This document shows positions 1 to 6,724 of a DNA stretch of 34,213 nt, in pieces. Below the pieces are notes generated by a model. The model saw only the letters and a list, made by a program, of their open reading frames with translations, did no database searches and had not been told where the DNA came from. The stretch is taken from NCBI RefSeq assembly GCF_004521965.1, contig NZ_SDGK01000017.1:1-34213 (forward strand). The letters are read 5' to 3'. Numbering within the stretch: the first letter of the stretch is position 1; every line of letters begins with the position of its first letter. Made by a program: the position numbers and the translations under genes. Origin of the DNA: Weissella cibaria. Its GTDB lineage: Bacteria > Bacillota > Bacilli > Lactobacillales > Lactobacillaceae.

Positions 1-92
1 GGCAACATTTCCTTGGCCAAGGCCTTAGTTGCTGGCAAAAAACGAGTTCCCAAACCCGCTGCTGGTATAATAGCCTTACGTACTGGCTTCAT
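1..92 (-). CDS. galU: UTP--glucose-1-phosphate uridylyltransferase, 5' end only
   Basis: Makes UDP-glucose from UTP and glucose-1-phosphate for cell-wall and polysaccharide synthesis in the cytoplasm. Only the first 30 codons lie in the window. They read [20 protein letters not shown] and continue into [10 protein letters not shown], which is the nucleotide-binding start of GalU (the GxGTRFLP loop). The ATG lies 6 bp after the gpsA stop, so the two genes are almost certainly cotranscribed, as in the lactobacillus gpsA-galU arrangement. The rest of the gene lies beyond the left edge. Confidence 0.93.
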   Translation of the reverse strand, partial: MKPVRKAIIPAAGLGTRFLPATKALAKEML

Positions 93-98
93 ATAAAT

Positions 99-1118
99 TT
101 ACTTCCCTTCTTGTGAAACTGGACGACCCATCAATTCATTGATGGCCCCCTTGATATCTTGGCCTTCGTACAAGACGCGATAAATTGTAGATGTAATTGG
201 CATTTCAACGTGCTTCTTCAAGGCGAGCTCGTGCGCAACCTTGGTTGTTGAAATACCTTCGATGACCATCCCCATATTTTCGACGATGTCATCAAGTTTC
301 TTACCTTCACCTAATTGCACACCCGCACGATAATTACGTGAGTGCACTGACGTGGCAGTAACAAACAAATCACCAACACCTGACAGGCCCATGAATGTAA
401 TTGGGTTCGCACCAAATGCTTGACCCAAACGGCTAATTTCAGCCAACCCACGAGTGAACAATCCTGCCTTGGCGTTTGCATCAAATCCTAGGCTCTCAAG
501 GGCCCCTGCACCAATAGCAATCACGTTCTTGAGAGCCGCCCCAAACTCGGCTCCAATCAAATCAGTATTCGTGTATACACGGAAGACATTATTAGTAAAA
601 GCTGCTTGCACACGTTCGGCAGTGGCCAAATCTTCGCTAACAGCTGATACCAAAGTTGGGTCATGCTTGATAACCCCTTCAGCGTGTGACGGACCAGAAA
701 TAATTCCAAGTCCCAAACGTTGCGTCGCTGGTACCTCTTCAGCAAGCATCTCTGATGCGCGCTTGTAAGTACCAGGCTCCAATCCCTTTGTTGCGGCAAT
801 CAACACAATCTGTTGATCCAACTCTGCCAAGACTTCAGACAAGTGCTTTGATACCTCACGTGTGGCCTTCGTTGGCACGACGCTCAACACGATGGTTGCA
901 TCACGCACAGCCTCAGTCATATCTGCAGTGGCAACGACACCCTCGTCGAGTGGGTTATCACCAAGATACTTGTTGTTGCGGTGTTGCTCATTAATCTCAA
1001 CTACTTGTTCAGGCTTGTACGTCCATAGACGCACGTCATGCCCGTTCTCGGCAGCAACATTTGCAAGGGCCGTTCCCCATGAACCGGCGCCAAGCACTGC
1101 AATCACTTCATTGCTCAC
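99..1118 (-). CDS. gpsA: NAD(P)-dependent glycerol-3-phosphate dehydrogenase
   Basis: Cytoplasmic enzyme reducing dihydroxyacetone phosphate to sn-glycerol-3-phosphate, the backbone for phospholipids and lipoteichoic acid. The 339-aa product is full length for the family. The Rossmann nucleotide-binding motif GAGSWGTALA is at residues 10-19, and the C-terminal substrate domain contains AEFGAALKNVIAIGAG and LSGVGDLFVTATS. The start is GTG, preceded at 7 nt by an AGGAGGAA ribosome-binding site (1122-1129). galU follows after 6 bp. In lactobacilli this gene commonly sits in an hprK-lgt-gpsA-galU cluster; here hprK is present upstream but lgt is not. Confidence 0.96.
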   Translation of the reverse strand: MSNEVIAVLGAGSWGTALANVAAENGHDVRLWTYKPEQVVEINEQHRNNKYLGDNPLDEGVVATADMTEAVRDATIVLSVVPTKATREVSKHLSEVLAELDQQIVLIAATKGLEPGTYKRASEMLAEEVPATQRLGLGIISGPSHAEGVIKHDPTLVSAVSEDLATAERVQAAFTNNVFRVYTNTDLIGAEFGAALKNVIAIGAGALESLGFDANAKAGLFTRGLAEISRLGQAFGANPITFMGLSGVGDLFVTATSVHSRNYRAGVQLGEGKKLDDIVENMGMVIEGISTTKVAHELALKKHVEMPITSTIYRVLYEGQDIKGAINELMGRPVSQEGK

Positions 1119-1169
1119 AATGTTCCTCCTTGTTGTTAGTGCTGGTCTAACGCCAAAACTAACACAATA

Positions 1170-1197
1170 ATAATACCATAAACCATTAAGTTGAAAA
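1170..1197 (-). promoter_or_regulatory. gpsA: possible gpsA promoter
   Basis: On the minus strand a TATTAT -10 (1175-1170) follows a TTTTCA element (1197-1192) with a 16-nt spacer. It lies between the hprK terminator and gpsA, so gpsA-galU would need its own promoter here. The -35 match is weak. Confidence 0.35.
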
Positions 1198-1207
1198 TAC
1201 TTTAAAG

Positions 1208-1235
1208 TGAAAACCCCGTCACAACGGGGTTTTCT
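1208..1235 (-). terminator. intrinsic terminator after hprK
   Basis: Perfect inverted repeat AAAACCCCGT / ACGGGGTTTT around a 4-nt loop (1210-1233), directly downstream of the hprK stop. It separates hprK from gpsA transcriptionally. Confidence 0.8.
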
Positions 1236-1247
1236 TAAGAATTTCGA

Positions 1248-2180
1248 TTAATTTTCCGAATTTTCGGCAATTAAACGATTTAAATTATCATTAAATGTTT
1301 CTGTGGCATCAAAGCCCATCTTCTTAGCACGGAAATTCTTAGCCGCCGTTTCAATCAAAACAGCCAAGTTACGACCAGTTTGAACTGGCAACACAAAGCG
1401 TGGCAAATCGACACCTTGGATGCGAATGTTCTCTTCGCCGTTACCAAGACGGTCAACCTTTTGATCATCTGTCCACTTAGCCAAGTGCAGGTTGAAGGCA
1501 ATCGTTGCGTGCGAACGCACCGCGCCCGCCCCAAACAAGTTCATGACATCAATAATTCCAACGCCACGAAGTTCCATCAAATTACGCAAAATAGCAGGTG
1601 GCTCACCAACAAGGCGTTCCTCATCTTGCGCGTACACGTCAACACGATCATCCGCAATTAAACGGTGGCCACGTTGCACCAATTCTAGCGCGGTTTCAGA
1701 CTTACCAACCCCTGAATCACCAGTAATCAGCACACCAAGCCCAAAGATATCAACCAGAACACCATGAACAGATTGGCGTTCTGCCAAACCACCACTTAAG
1801 AAGTAAGACATATTCGACAAAATTCGTGATGATGTCAAATCAGTTGCCAATACCGGAATCTTTGCCTCTATTGCAGCTTGCATAAACTCTTCTGGCAATT
1901 GACGTCCGGTTGAAACGACAAAAGCTGGTGTGTTTGGTTGCATCATCTTACGTGCAACCATCAACAACTCATCGTGGTTCATGCGGTGGGCAAACGACGT
2001 TTCCGTAATTCCCATCAACTGAACGCGTTCTGGTGCATAGTAATTGAAGTACCCAGTCATTTCCAAACCAGGCCTTGAAATATCTGCCGTTATAATTGCA
2101 CGATCCAGATACTCCTCACCAGCCACCAAGTTTAAGTGCGTGTTGGCCAGCAAATCTTTAACTGTAATCTTCTTTGCCAT
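1248..2180 (-). CDS. hprK: HPr kinase/phosphorylase
   Basis: Bifunctional sensor that phosphorylates or dephosphorylates Ser46 of HPr. Ser-P-HPr is the co-repressor of CcpA, so this enzyme drives carbon catabolite repression. The 310-aa protein is full length. It has the Walker A loop GDSGVGKS at residues 154-161, the conserved His in SVHG at 139, and the HprK signature ELRGVGIIDVMNLFG near 203-217. The ATG at 2180 has a GGAAG ribosome-binding site. The YvlD-type gene ends 14 bp upstream, so the two probably share a transcript, and a strong terminator follows. Cre-like CcpA sites elsewhere in the window (galM, glcU) are plausible downstream targets. Confidence 0.96.
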   Translation of the reverse strand: MAKKITVKDLLANTHLNLVAGEEYLDRAIITADISRPGLEMTGYFNYYAPERVQLMGITETSFAHRMNHDELLMVARKMMQPNTPAFVVSTGRQLPEEFMQAAIEAKIPVLATDLTSSRILSNMSYFLSGGLAERQSVHGVLVDIFGLGVLITGDSGVGKSETALELVQRGHRLIADDRVDVYAQDEERLVGEPPAILRNLMELRGVGIIDVMNLFGAGAVRSHATIAFNLHLAKWTDDQKVDRLGNGEENIRIQGVDLPRFVLPVQTGRNLAVLIETAAKNFRAKKMGFDATETFNDNLNRLIAENSEN

Positions 2181-2194
2181 ATCCGTTGTCTTCC

Positions 2195-2581
2195 TTATTT
2201 TTTAGCGTCGTCTTTACGACTAAAGTAACTTGAGATAATCAAATTAACAATCGACATCACCACTGCGATGAAGACTGCCCAGCTAAAACTAGCGAAGCGG
2301 AACCCATCTCCAATAATCTGCGAGGCGAGCCACAATACTACCCCATTCACAATTAACCCAAACAAGCCAAACGTTAAAATAGTAAGTGGCAGCGCCAATA
2401 TTTGGAGCACAGGCTTCACTAAAGCATTTAACACACCTAAGATTAATGCTGCTAAGATAGCTGTCCCAAAGTTACTAATGTAAAGACCTTGGTGGAACAA
2501 TCCCGCCAAGGCAAGCAACATTACTGCGTTGATTAGCAATCGTTGCCAAAACGAGAAACGACGAAAAGTAACTGTTTTCAT
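2195..2581 (-). CDS. YvlD-type membrane protein (phage holin 4 superfamily)
   Basis: Small integral membrane protein of about 129 aa with four hydrophobic segments: LLINAVMLLALAGLF, FGTAILAALILGVLNAL, LALPLTILTFGLFGLIVNGV and AVFIAVVMSIVNLIISS. The layout and the VLNALVKPVLQILALPLTIL stretch match the phage_holin_4_2 / YvlD family. These proteins are usually chromosomal and linked to envelope stress rather than to phage lysis. The open frame extends 29 codons further upstream, but a GGGGG ribosome-binding site 6 nt before the ATG at 2581 decides this start. The gene lies 14 bp upstream of hprK. Its precise function is unknown. Confidence 0.8.
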   Translation of the reverse strand: MKTVTFRRFSFWQRLLINAVMLLALAGLFHQGLYISNFGTAILAALILGVLNALVKPVLQILALPLTILTFGLFGLIVNGVVLWLASQIIGDGFRFASFSWAVFIAVVMSIVNLIISSYFSRKDDAKK

Positions 2582-2649
2582 ATTCATCCCCCAGGATTTA
2601 ATACTTTCATTATAGTAAACCATATCACAACATGTTATGAAGAAACAAT

Positions 2650-2686
2650 AAAGCGCCATTTGCATCACACAAATGGCGTTTTTTCA
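2650..2686 (-). terminator. terminator after the RelB/DinJ gene
   Basis: Inverted repeat CGCCATTTG (2654-2662) / CAAATGGCG (2670-2678) with T-rich flanks on both strands. It lies just beyond the antitoxin stop. Confidence 0.65.
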
Positions 2687-2688
2687 AA

Positions 2689-2859
2689 CTACTGTTGTTT
2701 TGGCGTAAACAGATTATCGAATGGTGATTGTCCGTTATTAGCTACCTGTGTCAAAAACATTTTTACCGCTTGTTGCGTTGTTAAACCATTGCGACGAAAT
2801 ACCTCATCGGCTGCATTACGAATCTCTTCTTCAATACGAATTTGAATTAGCTTCTCCAT
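2689..2859 (-). CDS. orphan RelB/DinJ-family antitoxin
   Basis: A 56-aa protein beginning MEKLIQIRIEEEIRNAADEV, with TTQQAVKMFLTQVANN in the middle. This is the ribbon-helix-helix fold of RelB/DinJ antitoxins, which bind DNA as dimers and neutralise a RelE/YafQ-type ribonuclease. The family normally has 80-90 residues, with a C-terminal toxin-binding tail. Here the protein stops shortly after PFDNLF, so that tail is short. No RelE/YafQ-like reading frame lies on either side: the next features are a terminator and a 6S-like RNA. The start at 2859 is preferred because a GGGGG ribosome-binding site lies 8 nt upstream; an in-frame ATG at 2865 is an alternative. Confidence 0.75.
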   Translation of the reverse strand: MEKLIQIRIEEEIRNAADEVFRRNGLTTQQAVKMFLTQVANNGQSPFDNLFTPKQQ

Positions 2860-2957
2860 GGTCATATCCCCCAATCACATGTAACTTACATACATATTAT
2901 AGCGCATAAAACTACACATAGCCTTAAATTGGCTATTTCCAGGACACAATTGGATGC

Positions 2958-2988
2958 AAAAAACGCCGGTCCGAAGACCGACGTTTTC
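2958..2988 (-). terminator. terminator of the 6S-like RNA
   Basis: On the minus strand CGTCGGTC-TTCG-GACCGGCG, extended by four A-T pairs and followed by six T residues. It is a textbook intrinsic terminator with a UUCG tetraloop. Confidence 0.88.
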
Positions 2989-3133
2989 CGCTTGGCAACG
3001 CTAGAATTGACATGCTCTAGCTCATGTGGTGGTTGCCCACCAGTCAACGTACACCAACGGTCGAAACCGAAGTTAGTCATGTGTAGAGAAGCGAGTTCCA
3101 CAACTCCCTATCTCATCCTCCAGCAATGCGGCT
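2958..3133 (-). ncRNA. ssrS: probable 6S RNA
   Basis: A non-coding transcript of about 175 nt with its own promoter and terminator. Its ends pair: CCGC(A)TTG and GCTGGAG near 3131-3118 pair with CAAGCGG and TTCTAGC near 2988-3007. Inside lies a large bubble. The 5' strand carries a GAGTT/AACTC hairpin and the 3' strand carries GGTGG-GCAA-CCACC; the bubble is capped by a TACAC/GTGTA stem over CGGT-TTCG-ACCG. A closing stem, open central bubble and apical stem are the architecture of 6S RNA, which binds the housekeeping RNA polymerase. uspA lies next to it. A Lacto-usp motif proposed to be 6S RNA is known from lactic acid bacteria, but that motif is described upstream of usp, whereas this RNA diverges from uspA. 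The identity rests on structure, not on an alignment. Confidence 0.65.
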
Positions 3134-3162
3134 GTTATATAAGGACCGTTTACAAAGATCAA
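3134..3162 (-). promoter_or_regulatory. proximal promoter of the 6S-like RNA
   Basis: TTGATC (3162-3157), a 17-nt spacer, then TATAAC (3139-3134). The predicted start falls at the first bases of the RNA closing stem, giving a transcript of about 175 nt. Confidence 0.6.
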
Positions 3163-3195
3163 AATATGATCTCCTCGACTCATCGCATAGTAGTA

Positions 3196-3224
3196 ATTAT
3201 ACACACTCTGCTAACCATATGCAA
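3196..3224 (-). promoter_or_regulatory. distal sigma-A promoter upstream of the 6S-like RNA
   Basis: TTGCAT (3224-3219), 17 nt, TATAAT (3201-3196). A transcript from here would begin near 3188 and be about 230 nt, adding a 5' hairpin (AGATCA/TGATCT) to the 6S-like core. Confidence 0.6.
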
Positions 3225-3273
3225 GTAAAAGAAATTCGGACACGCAATGACAAACTTTCACAACATTTTAGGC

Positions 3274-3279
3274 TATAAT
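3274..3279 (+). promoter_or_regulatory. uspA: probable uspA -10 box
   Basis: A perfect TATAAT on the plus strand, about 155 nt before the uspA start. No good -35 hexamer at normal spacing is visible, so either an activator or a long leader is implied. Confidence 0.45.
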
Positions 3280-3433
3280 GCAAATGAAATCACAAAAACC
3301 AATCACTGTTTAATCTCATAAATATCTCACGGTAAACGCTTACATTATTGTATCATTAGGTATATAATAAAATACAACAAAGGAACACATACATATGTGC
3401 TTCCTAAGGATTACAAAAGGATGGTACAGAACC

Positions 3434-3883
3434 ATGGCAGAAGATAAGATTGCATATAAGAACATTTTGGCGCCCGTTGACGGTTCAAAGATTTCAACGG
3501 TGTTAGTTGAGAAGGCAGCTGCAGTTGCCGTTCGTAACAACACGACGTTGGATTTGTTGTACATCATCGATACAAACTCATTGTCAGGCTTGGCCGGCAT
3601 GTCAATTTCTGGTGATGTGGTTTACCAATTGGTACAAGACGCCGAAGAAAAGTTGGCTAAGTACCAAGAACTTGCTCACAACGAAGGCGCTAAGGATGTT
3701 AACATCCACGTCCGTTTCGGTTCACCAAAGACGGTTATCGCCCACGACTTCCCTGCTGACCACGGTAACGAATTGATCATGCTTGGTAAGTCAGGCTTGA
3801 ACACGTTGGAGCGTTTGTTGGTTGGTTCAGTTGCTTCATTCGTTGTTCAAAACGCCAAGTCAGACGTTTTGATTGTTCAATAG
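3434..3883 (+). CDS. uspA: universal stress protein, UspA family
   Basis: A 149-aa single-domain Usp. The N-terminal strand KNILAPVDGSK and the ATP-binding pattern LGKSGLNTLERLLVGSVAS near the C-terminus (G-x2-G-x9-G-S/T) mark the nucleotide-binding subfamily. Such cytoplasmic proteins accumulate during starvation, acid and oxidative stress. Two starts are possible: the ATG at 3434 (MAEDKIAYKN, with AAAAGGA 12 nt upstream) or an in-frame ATG at 3395 with AAAGGA 10 nt upstream. The later start is chosen because it gives the usual N-terminus. It is one of few plus-strand genes here, divergent from the 6S-like RNA, and a strong terminator follows. Confidence 0.9.
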   Translation: MAEDKIAYKNILAPVDGSKISTVLVEKAAAVAVRNNTTLDLLYIIDTNSLSGLAGMSISGDVVYQLVQDAEEKLAKYQELAHNEGAKDVNIHVRFGSPKTVIAHDFPADHGNELIMLGKSGLNTLERLLVGSVASFVVQNAKSDVLIVQ

Positions 3884-3896
3884 TTAAAAAGAACAA

Positions 3897-3938
3897 GAAA
3901 GACGTCGACCAAACTCACAGGTTGATGTCTTCCTTTTT
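3897..3938 (+). terminator. intrinsic terminator of uspA
   Basis: AAGACGTCGACC pairs with GGTTGATGTCTT (12 bp with G-T wobbles), followed by CCTTTTTTGG. Confidence 0.85.
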
Positions 3939-4063
3939 TGGACACAGAATCATCTAGCCGTTTTCTAGAACTAGTGGTATGATAGTACCCATCAACGTTT
4001 TGTTAAAATGCTATTAGAATAGTTTTTAATTTCTCATTATTCGATAAAGTTGAGGATCCATCT

Positions 4064-4423
4064 ATGAAGATTATCGGTAACACGTTGGAGACGATTCACA
4101 AGTTTCGTCACGAGAATGTTAGTCAGCGTCTAGTGTCAGATCCATTTTTGGCAACTAAAGCTGCATTGGGTGCAAATCGGAACATTAAATTGCAGCTCTT
4201 GTACTTGGACACAAACGACACCTTCTACTTGGTAGAAAATACCTCATCAATTGCACGTTCATTGCAATATAATGATGGTGCCGTGATTGTAAGTGAATGG
4301 TCAACGGTTGATTTTATCGCTTTGATGCAAAGCTATGATAAGCCCGGCTTTGATAACTATTTCCAACTTTTGGTCAACAACACCGCTGCTGCGCGTGATG
4401 CCCAAACGGAAGGTGCTGGTTAA
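4064..4423 (+). CDS. hypothetical protein, 119 aa
   Basis: Not recognised. The ATG at 4064 has a TTGAGGA ribosome-binding site 7 nt upstream, and a strong terminator follows the stop, so it is very likely a real monocistronic gene. The protein is soluble-looking, with no signal peptide or membrane segment. It begins MKIIGNTLETIHKFRHENVS and contains the two beta-like stretches NIKLQLLYLDTNDTFYLVEN and GAVIVSEWSTVDFIALMQ. No catalytic motif is evident. It could be a small lineage-specific protein of the Weissella/Leuconostoc group. The upstream gap (3939-4063) has a TATGAT -10-like box near 3978 but no convincing -35. Confidence 0.7.
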   Translation: MKIIGNTLETIHKFRHENVSQRLVSDPFLATKAALGANRNIKLQLLYLDTNDTFYLVENTSSIARSLQYNDGAVIVSEWSTVDFIALMQSYDKPGFDNYFQLLVNNTAAARDAQTEGAG

Positions 4424-4424
4424 C

Positions 4425-4467
4425 GTAAAAAAGCCATGTCTCAACTTCGAGACATGGCTTTTTTACG
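4425..4467. terminator. bidirectional terminator between convergent genes
   Basis: GTAAAAAAGCCATGTCTC pairs perfectly with GAGACATGGCTTTTTTAC around a 6-nt loop. A-tract and T-tract lie on opposite sides, so it serves both the plus-strand hypothetical gene and the minus-strand cyclophilin gene. Confidence 0.92.
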
Positions 4468-4473
4468 AATGCT

Positions 4474-5202
4474 CTACTTTGCTTCCTTCACAACATCGAT
4501 TGATGTGACCTTAACTGGGGCAACTGGCTTTGACTTTTCGCCTGAGCCATTATCCTTTACCTTCTGGTCAGAAATCTCATCAACAACCTTCATCCCAGAA
4601 ATAACTTGGCCAAATACCGTGTAAGATCCGTCCAATGATGGGTTTCCACCTTTCTTGTAGGCTTGGAAGATTTTTTCTGGATAATCAGATTGGCTAATCT
4701 TACTTGTTTGATCATCGTTGTTTTGGTTAATGAAGAATTGTGAGCCGTTGGTATCAGCGCCGGCGTTGGCCATTGATAGGGCCCCACGAATGTTGAATAG
4801 TGACTTACTAATTTCGTTCTTGAAACCATTACCACTATCAATCTTCTTATTCTTGCCCTTCCAAATTGACTCACCACCTTGGCCAGTTCCCTTTGGATCA
4901 CCACCTTGAATCATAAAGTCTTTTACAACCCGGTGGAACGTTGTGTTGTTATAATAGCCCTTTTTAGCGTGTGTAATAAAATTCTTTACTGCCAATGGTG
5001 CATACTTGTTGAACAACTTAATCTTAATGTTTCCCTTTGACGTATGCATCACCACTTCACTTTCGTTCTTGGCAACCTTGGTTAATAGTTGTGGCGTTGG
5101 TACGTTTGGTTGTTGTGCGGACTTCATGGCAAAGCCGACACCCCCAGCAACCAAGATGATGGACACAACGGCAATAATAATTTCTGGTTTAATCTTTTTC
5201 AT
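4474..5202 (-). CDS. membrane-anchored cyclophilin-type peptidyl-prolyl isomerase
   Basis: A 242-aa extracytoplasmic foldase that isomerises X-Pro bonds in exported proteins. Residues 8-26 form one hydrophobic segment (IIIAVVSIILVAGGVGFAM), followed by a linker and a cyclophilin domain from about residue 48 to the end. Active-site elements are visible: FHRVVKDFMIQGGDPKGTG (residues 89-107), LSMANAGADTNGSQFFI, and a YTVFGQVISGMKVVDEI closing strand. The N-terminal segment has VAGG where a lipoprotein would have a lipobox with cysteine; there is no Cys, so it is probably anchored by an uncleaved helix or released. It is monocistronic: a GGTGGGAG ribosome-binding site and a TATAAT box (5258-5253) lie upstream, and a shared terminator downstream. 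Confidence 0.93.
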   Translation of the reverse strand: MKKIKPEIIIAVVSIILVAGGVGFAMKSAQQPNVPTPQLLTKVAKNESEVVMHTSKGNIKIKLFNKYAPLAVKNFITHAKKGYYNNTTFHRVVKDFMIQGGDPKGTGQGGESIWKGKNKKIDSGNGFKNEISKSLFNIRGALSMANAGADTNGSQFFINQNNDDQTSKISQSDYPEKIFQAYKKGGNPSLDGSYTVFGQVISGMKVVDEISDQKVKDNGSGEKSKPVAPVKVTSIDVVKEAK

Positions 5203-5252
5203 GGATTAGAAACTCCCACCTGTCGTTATTCTGCTAAGACACAGTACAACTG

Positions 5253-5258
5253 ATTATA
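5253..5258 (-). promoter_or_regulatory. probable -10 box of the cyclophilin gene
   Basis: TATAAT on the minus strand, 51 nt before the start codon. The -35 region is poor. Confidence 0.5.
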
Positions 5259-5383
5259 CGTTGCTTAGCCTTAGAAAAACATCAAATTTCAACATTCCAT
5301 AAATATTTGTAAACCTGATCGATAATTTTTTCGTCATCACAGTCGTTGCTTTAATATGTATCCGGACAGGGAAAGGCCCGTTT

Positions 5384-5491
5384 TTTAGACACAAGAAATT
5401 TTGAGAGAGAACTTGCGTCTAAAAGGTAAATTTAGCTTAAAACGTGAGTAGCCGCATAATTTACCTATCAGGAGTATTGATAATATTCCTC
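5384..5491. repeat. three consecutive inverted repeats in an intergenic region
   Basis: The 436-bp gap between the cyclophilin gene and potD has no credible reading frame. It holds three stems in a row. TTTTAGACACAAG (5384-5396) pairs with CTTGCGTCTAAAA (5413-5425), AGGTAAATT (5425-5433) with AATTTACCT (5459-5467), and AGGAGTATT (5471-5479) with AATATTCCT (5483-5491). The one imperfect position in the first stem is a G-U pair only on the minus-strand RNA, which favours a minus-strand transcript. Function unknown: small RNA or decayed gene leader. Confidence 0.4.
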
Positions 5492-5597
5492 TTAATTTCT
5501 TATTTTACCAGTGTTAAATCATCTAGCATAAAAATTCTCGTATTGTTATGCCATATTCACTAATCATAAATACCCCAAACTATTTTCCGGACACAGC

Positions 5598-5636
5598 AAA
5601 AAACGCTACGGAACTTCATGTCCAGTAGCGTTTTTT
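5598..5636 (-). terminator. terminator of the potABCD operon
   Basis: AAAAAACGCTAC pairs with GTAGCGTTTTTT, with an inner GGA/TCC, immediately after the potD stop. It is symmetric, so it could work on both strands. Confidence 0.9.
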
Positions 5637-5638
5637 GA

Positions 5639-6724
5639 TTAACGATTTGTCATCTTAAATTCCAAGAAATAATCGTTGTATTGACCAACCCAGTATGGGC
5701 CAAGATCTTGATACACTTCCAAGTGTGACAAAGTCTTTTCGGCTGGGTACCATTGCTTATCATCACGAATTGACTTTGGCAATAGCGACTTACCGGCCTT
5801 GTTTGGTGTGGCATAGCCAACATACTCAGCATTCTTTGCTGCGTTCTCTGGCTGACTCATAAAGTTCAAGAAAGCATATGCAGCTGGCTTATTTTTAACC
5901 GTCTTTGGCATCACAATGTTATCGAACCAGAGGTTACCACCATCTAACGGTACTACGTAATGCAAGTGGCTATTTTCAGCAATCATTTCTGCTGCATCCC
6001 CTGAGTAATCCACCGCCAAGGCCGCTTCATCTTGGGCCATGTACATCTTAATTTCATCGGCGACAATCGCCTTCACGTTTGGCATCAAAGTGTCCAACTT
6101 TCCCTTTGCTGCAGCCAATTCAGGAATACTCTTGGTATTAACCGACTCGCCACTTGAAGCAAGCGTCATCCCCATGATGTCACGTGATGAATCAATCAAC
6201 ATGATTGAATTCTTGTACTTTGGGTTCCATAAGTCGTTCCACGTCTTGATGTCACCCGCCTTAACATATTTGTCGTTATAAACAATTCCCAACGTACCCC
6301 AGAAATAAGGTACTGAGTATTGATTGCCACGATCAAATGGTTGATTCATAAAGCGCTTATCATAATTATTCAAGCCTGTTAACTTACTGTGGTCAAGCTT
6401 AACCAACATATGAGCCTTCTTCATTTTTTGAATCATGTAGTCAGATGGCACCGCTAAATCATAGTGCGTCCCACCTTGTTTAATCTTTGTGTACATTGCT
6501 TCGTTTGAGTCAAATGTCTCATAGTCCACTTTGTACCCAGTTTCCTTTTGGAACTTCTTAATCAATGACGGATCAACGTAGTCACCCCAGTTGTAAATCG
6601 TCAAGGTCTTATTTGAACCAGTCTTCAATCCTGATTCCGCCGACTTTTGTAGCGCAACGTTAATGCCAAACAACAAAGCGACAACGGCCAGGATAATCCC
6701 AGTTAACCATGCTAATCTCTTCAT
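5639..6724 (-). CDS. potD: spermidine/putrescine ABC transporter substrate-binding protein
   Basis: A 361-aa extracytoplasmic receptor of the PotABCD polyamine importer. After an N-terminal hydrophobic segment (LAWLTGIILAVVALLFGI, residues 4-21) the mature part begins TLTIYNWGDYVDPSLIKKF, the typical PotD opening. Other family stretches are YETFDSNEAMYTKIKQGG, YDLAVPSDYMIQKM and QDEAALAVDYSGDAAEMI, which line the polyamine cleft. There is no lipobox cysteine; several lactobacillale PotD proteins are likewise tethered by an uncleaved helix. The ATG overlaps the potC stop by one base (TAATG), so the two are translationally coupled. A strong terminator follows. Confidence 0.96.
   Translation of the reverse strand: MKRLAWLTGIILAVVALLFGINVALQKSAESGLKTGSNKTLTIYNWGDYVDPSLIKKFQKETGYKVDYETFDSNEAMYTKIKQGGTHYDLAVPSDYMIQKMKKAHMLVKLDHSKLTGLNNYDKRFMNQPFDRGNQYSVPYFWGTLGIVYNDKYVKAGDIKTWNDLWNPKYKNSIMLIDSSRDIMGMTLASSGESVNTKSIPELAAAKGKLDTLMPNVKAIVADEIKMYMAQDEAALAVDYSGDAAEMIAENSHLHYVVPLDGGNLWFDNIVMPKTVKNKPAAYAFLNFMSQPENAAKNAEYVGYATPNKAGKSLLPKSIRDDKQWYPAEKTLSHLEVYQDLGPYWVGQYNDYFLEFKMTNR

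Noticed and set aside
2195-2581. The holin-like gene as a sign of prophage
   Set aside because: The YvlD-type family is usually chromosomal. It sits 14 bp upstream of hprK, and no other phage gene is present.
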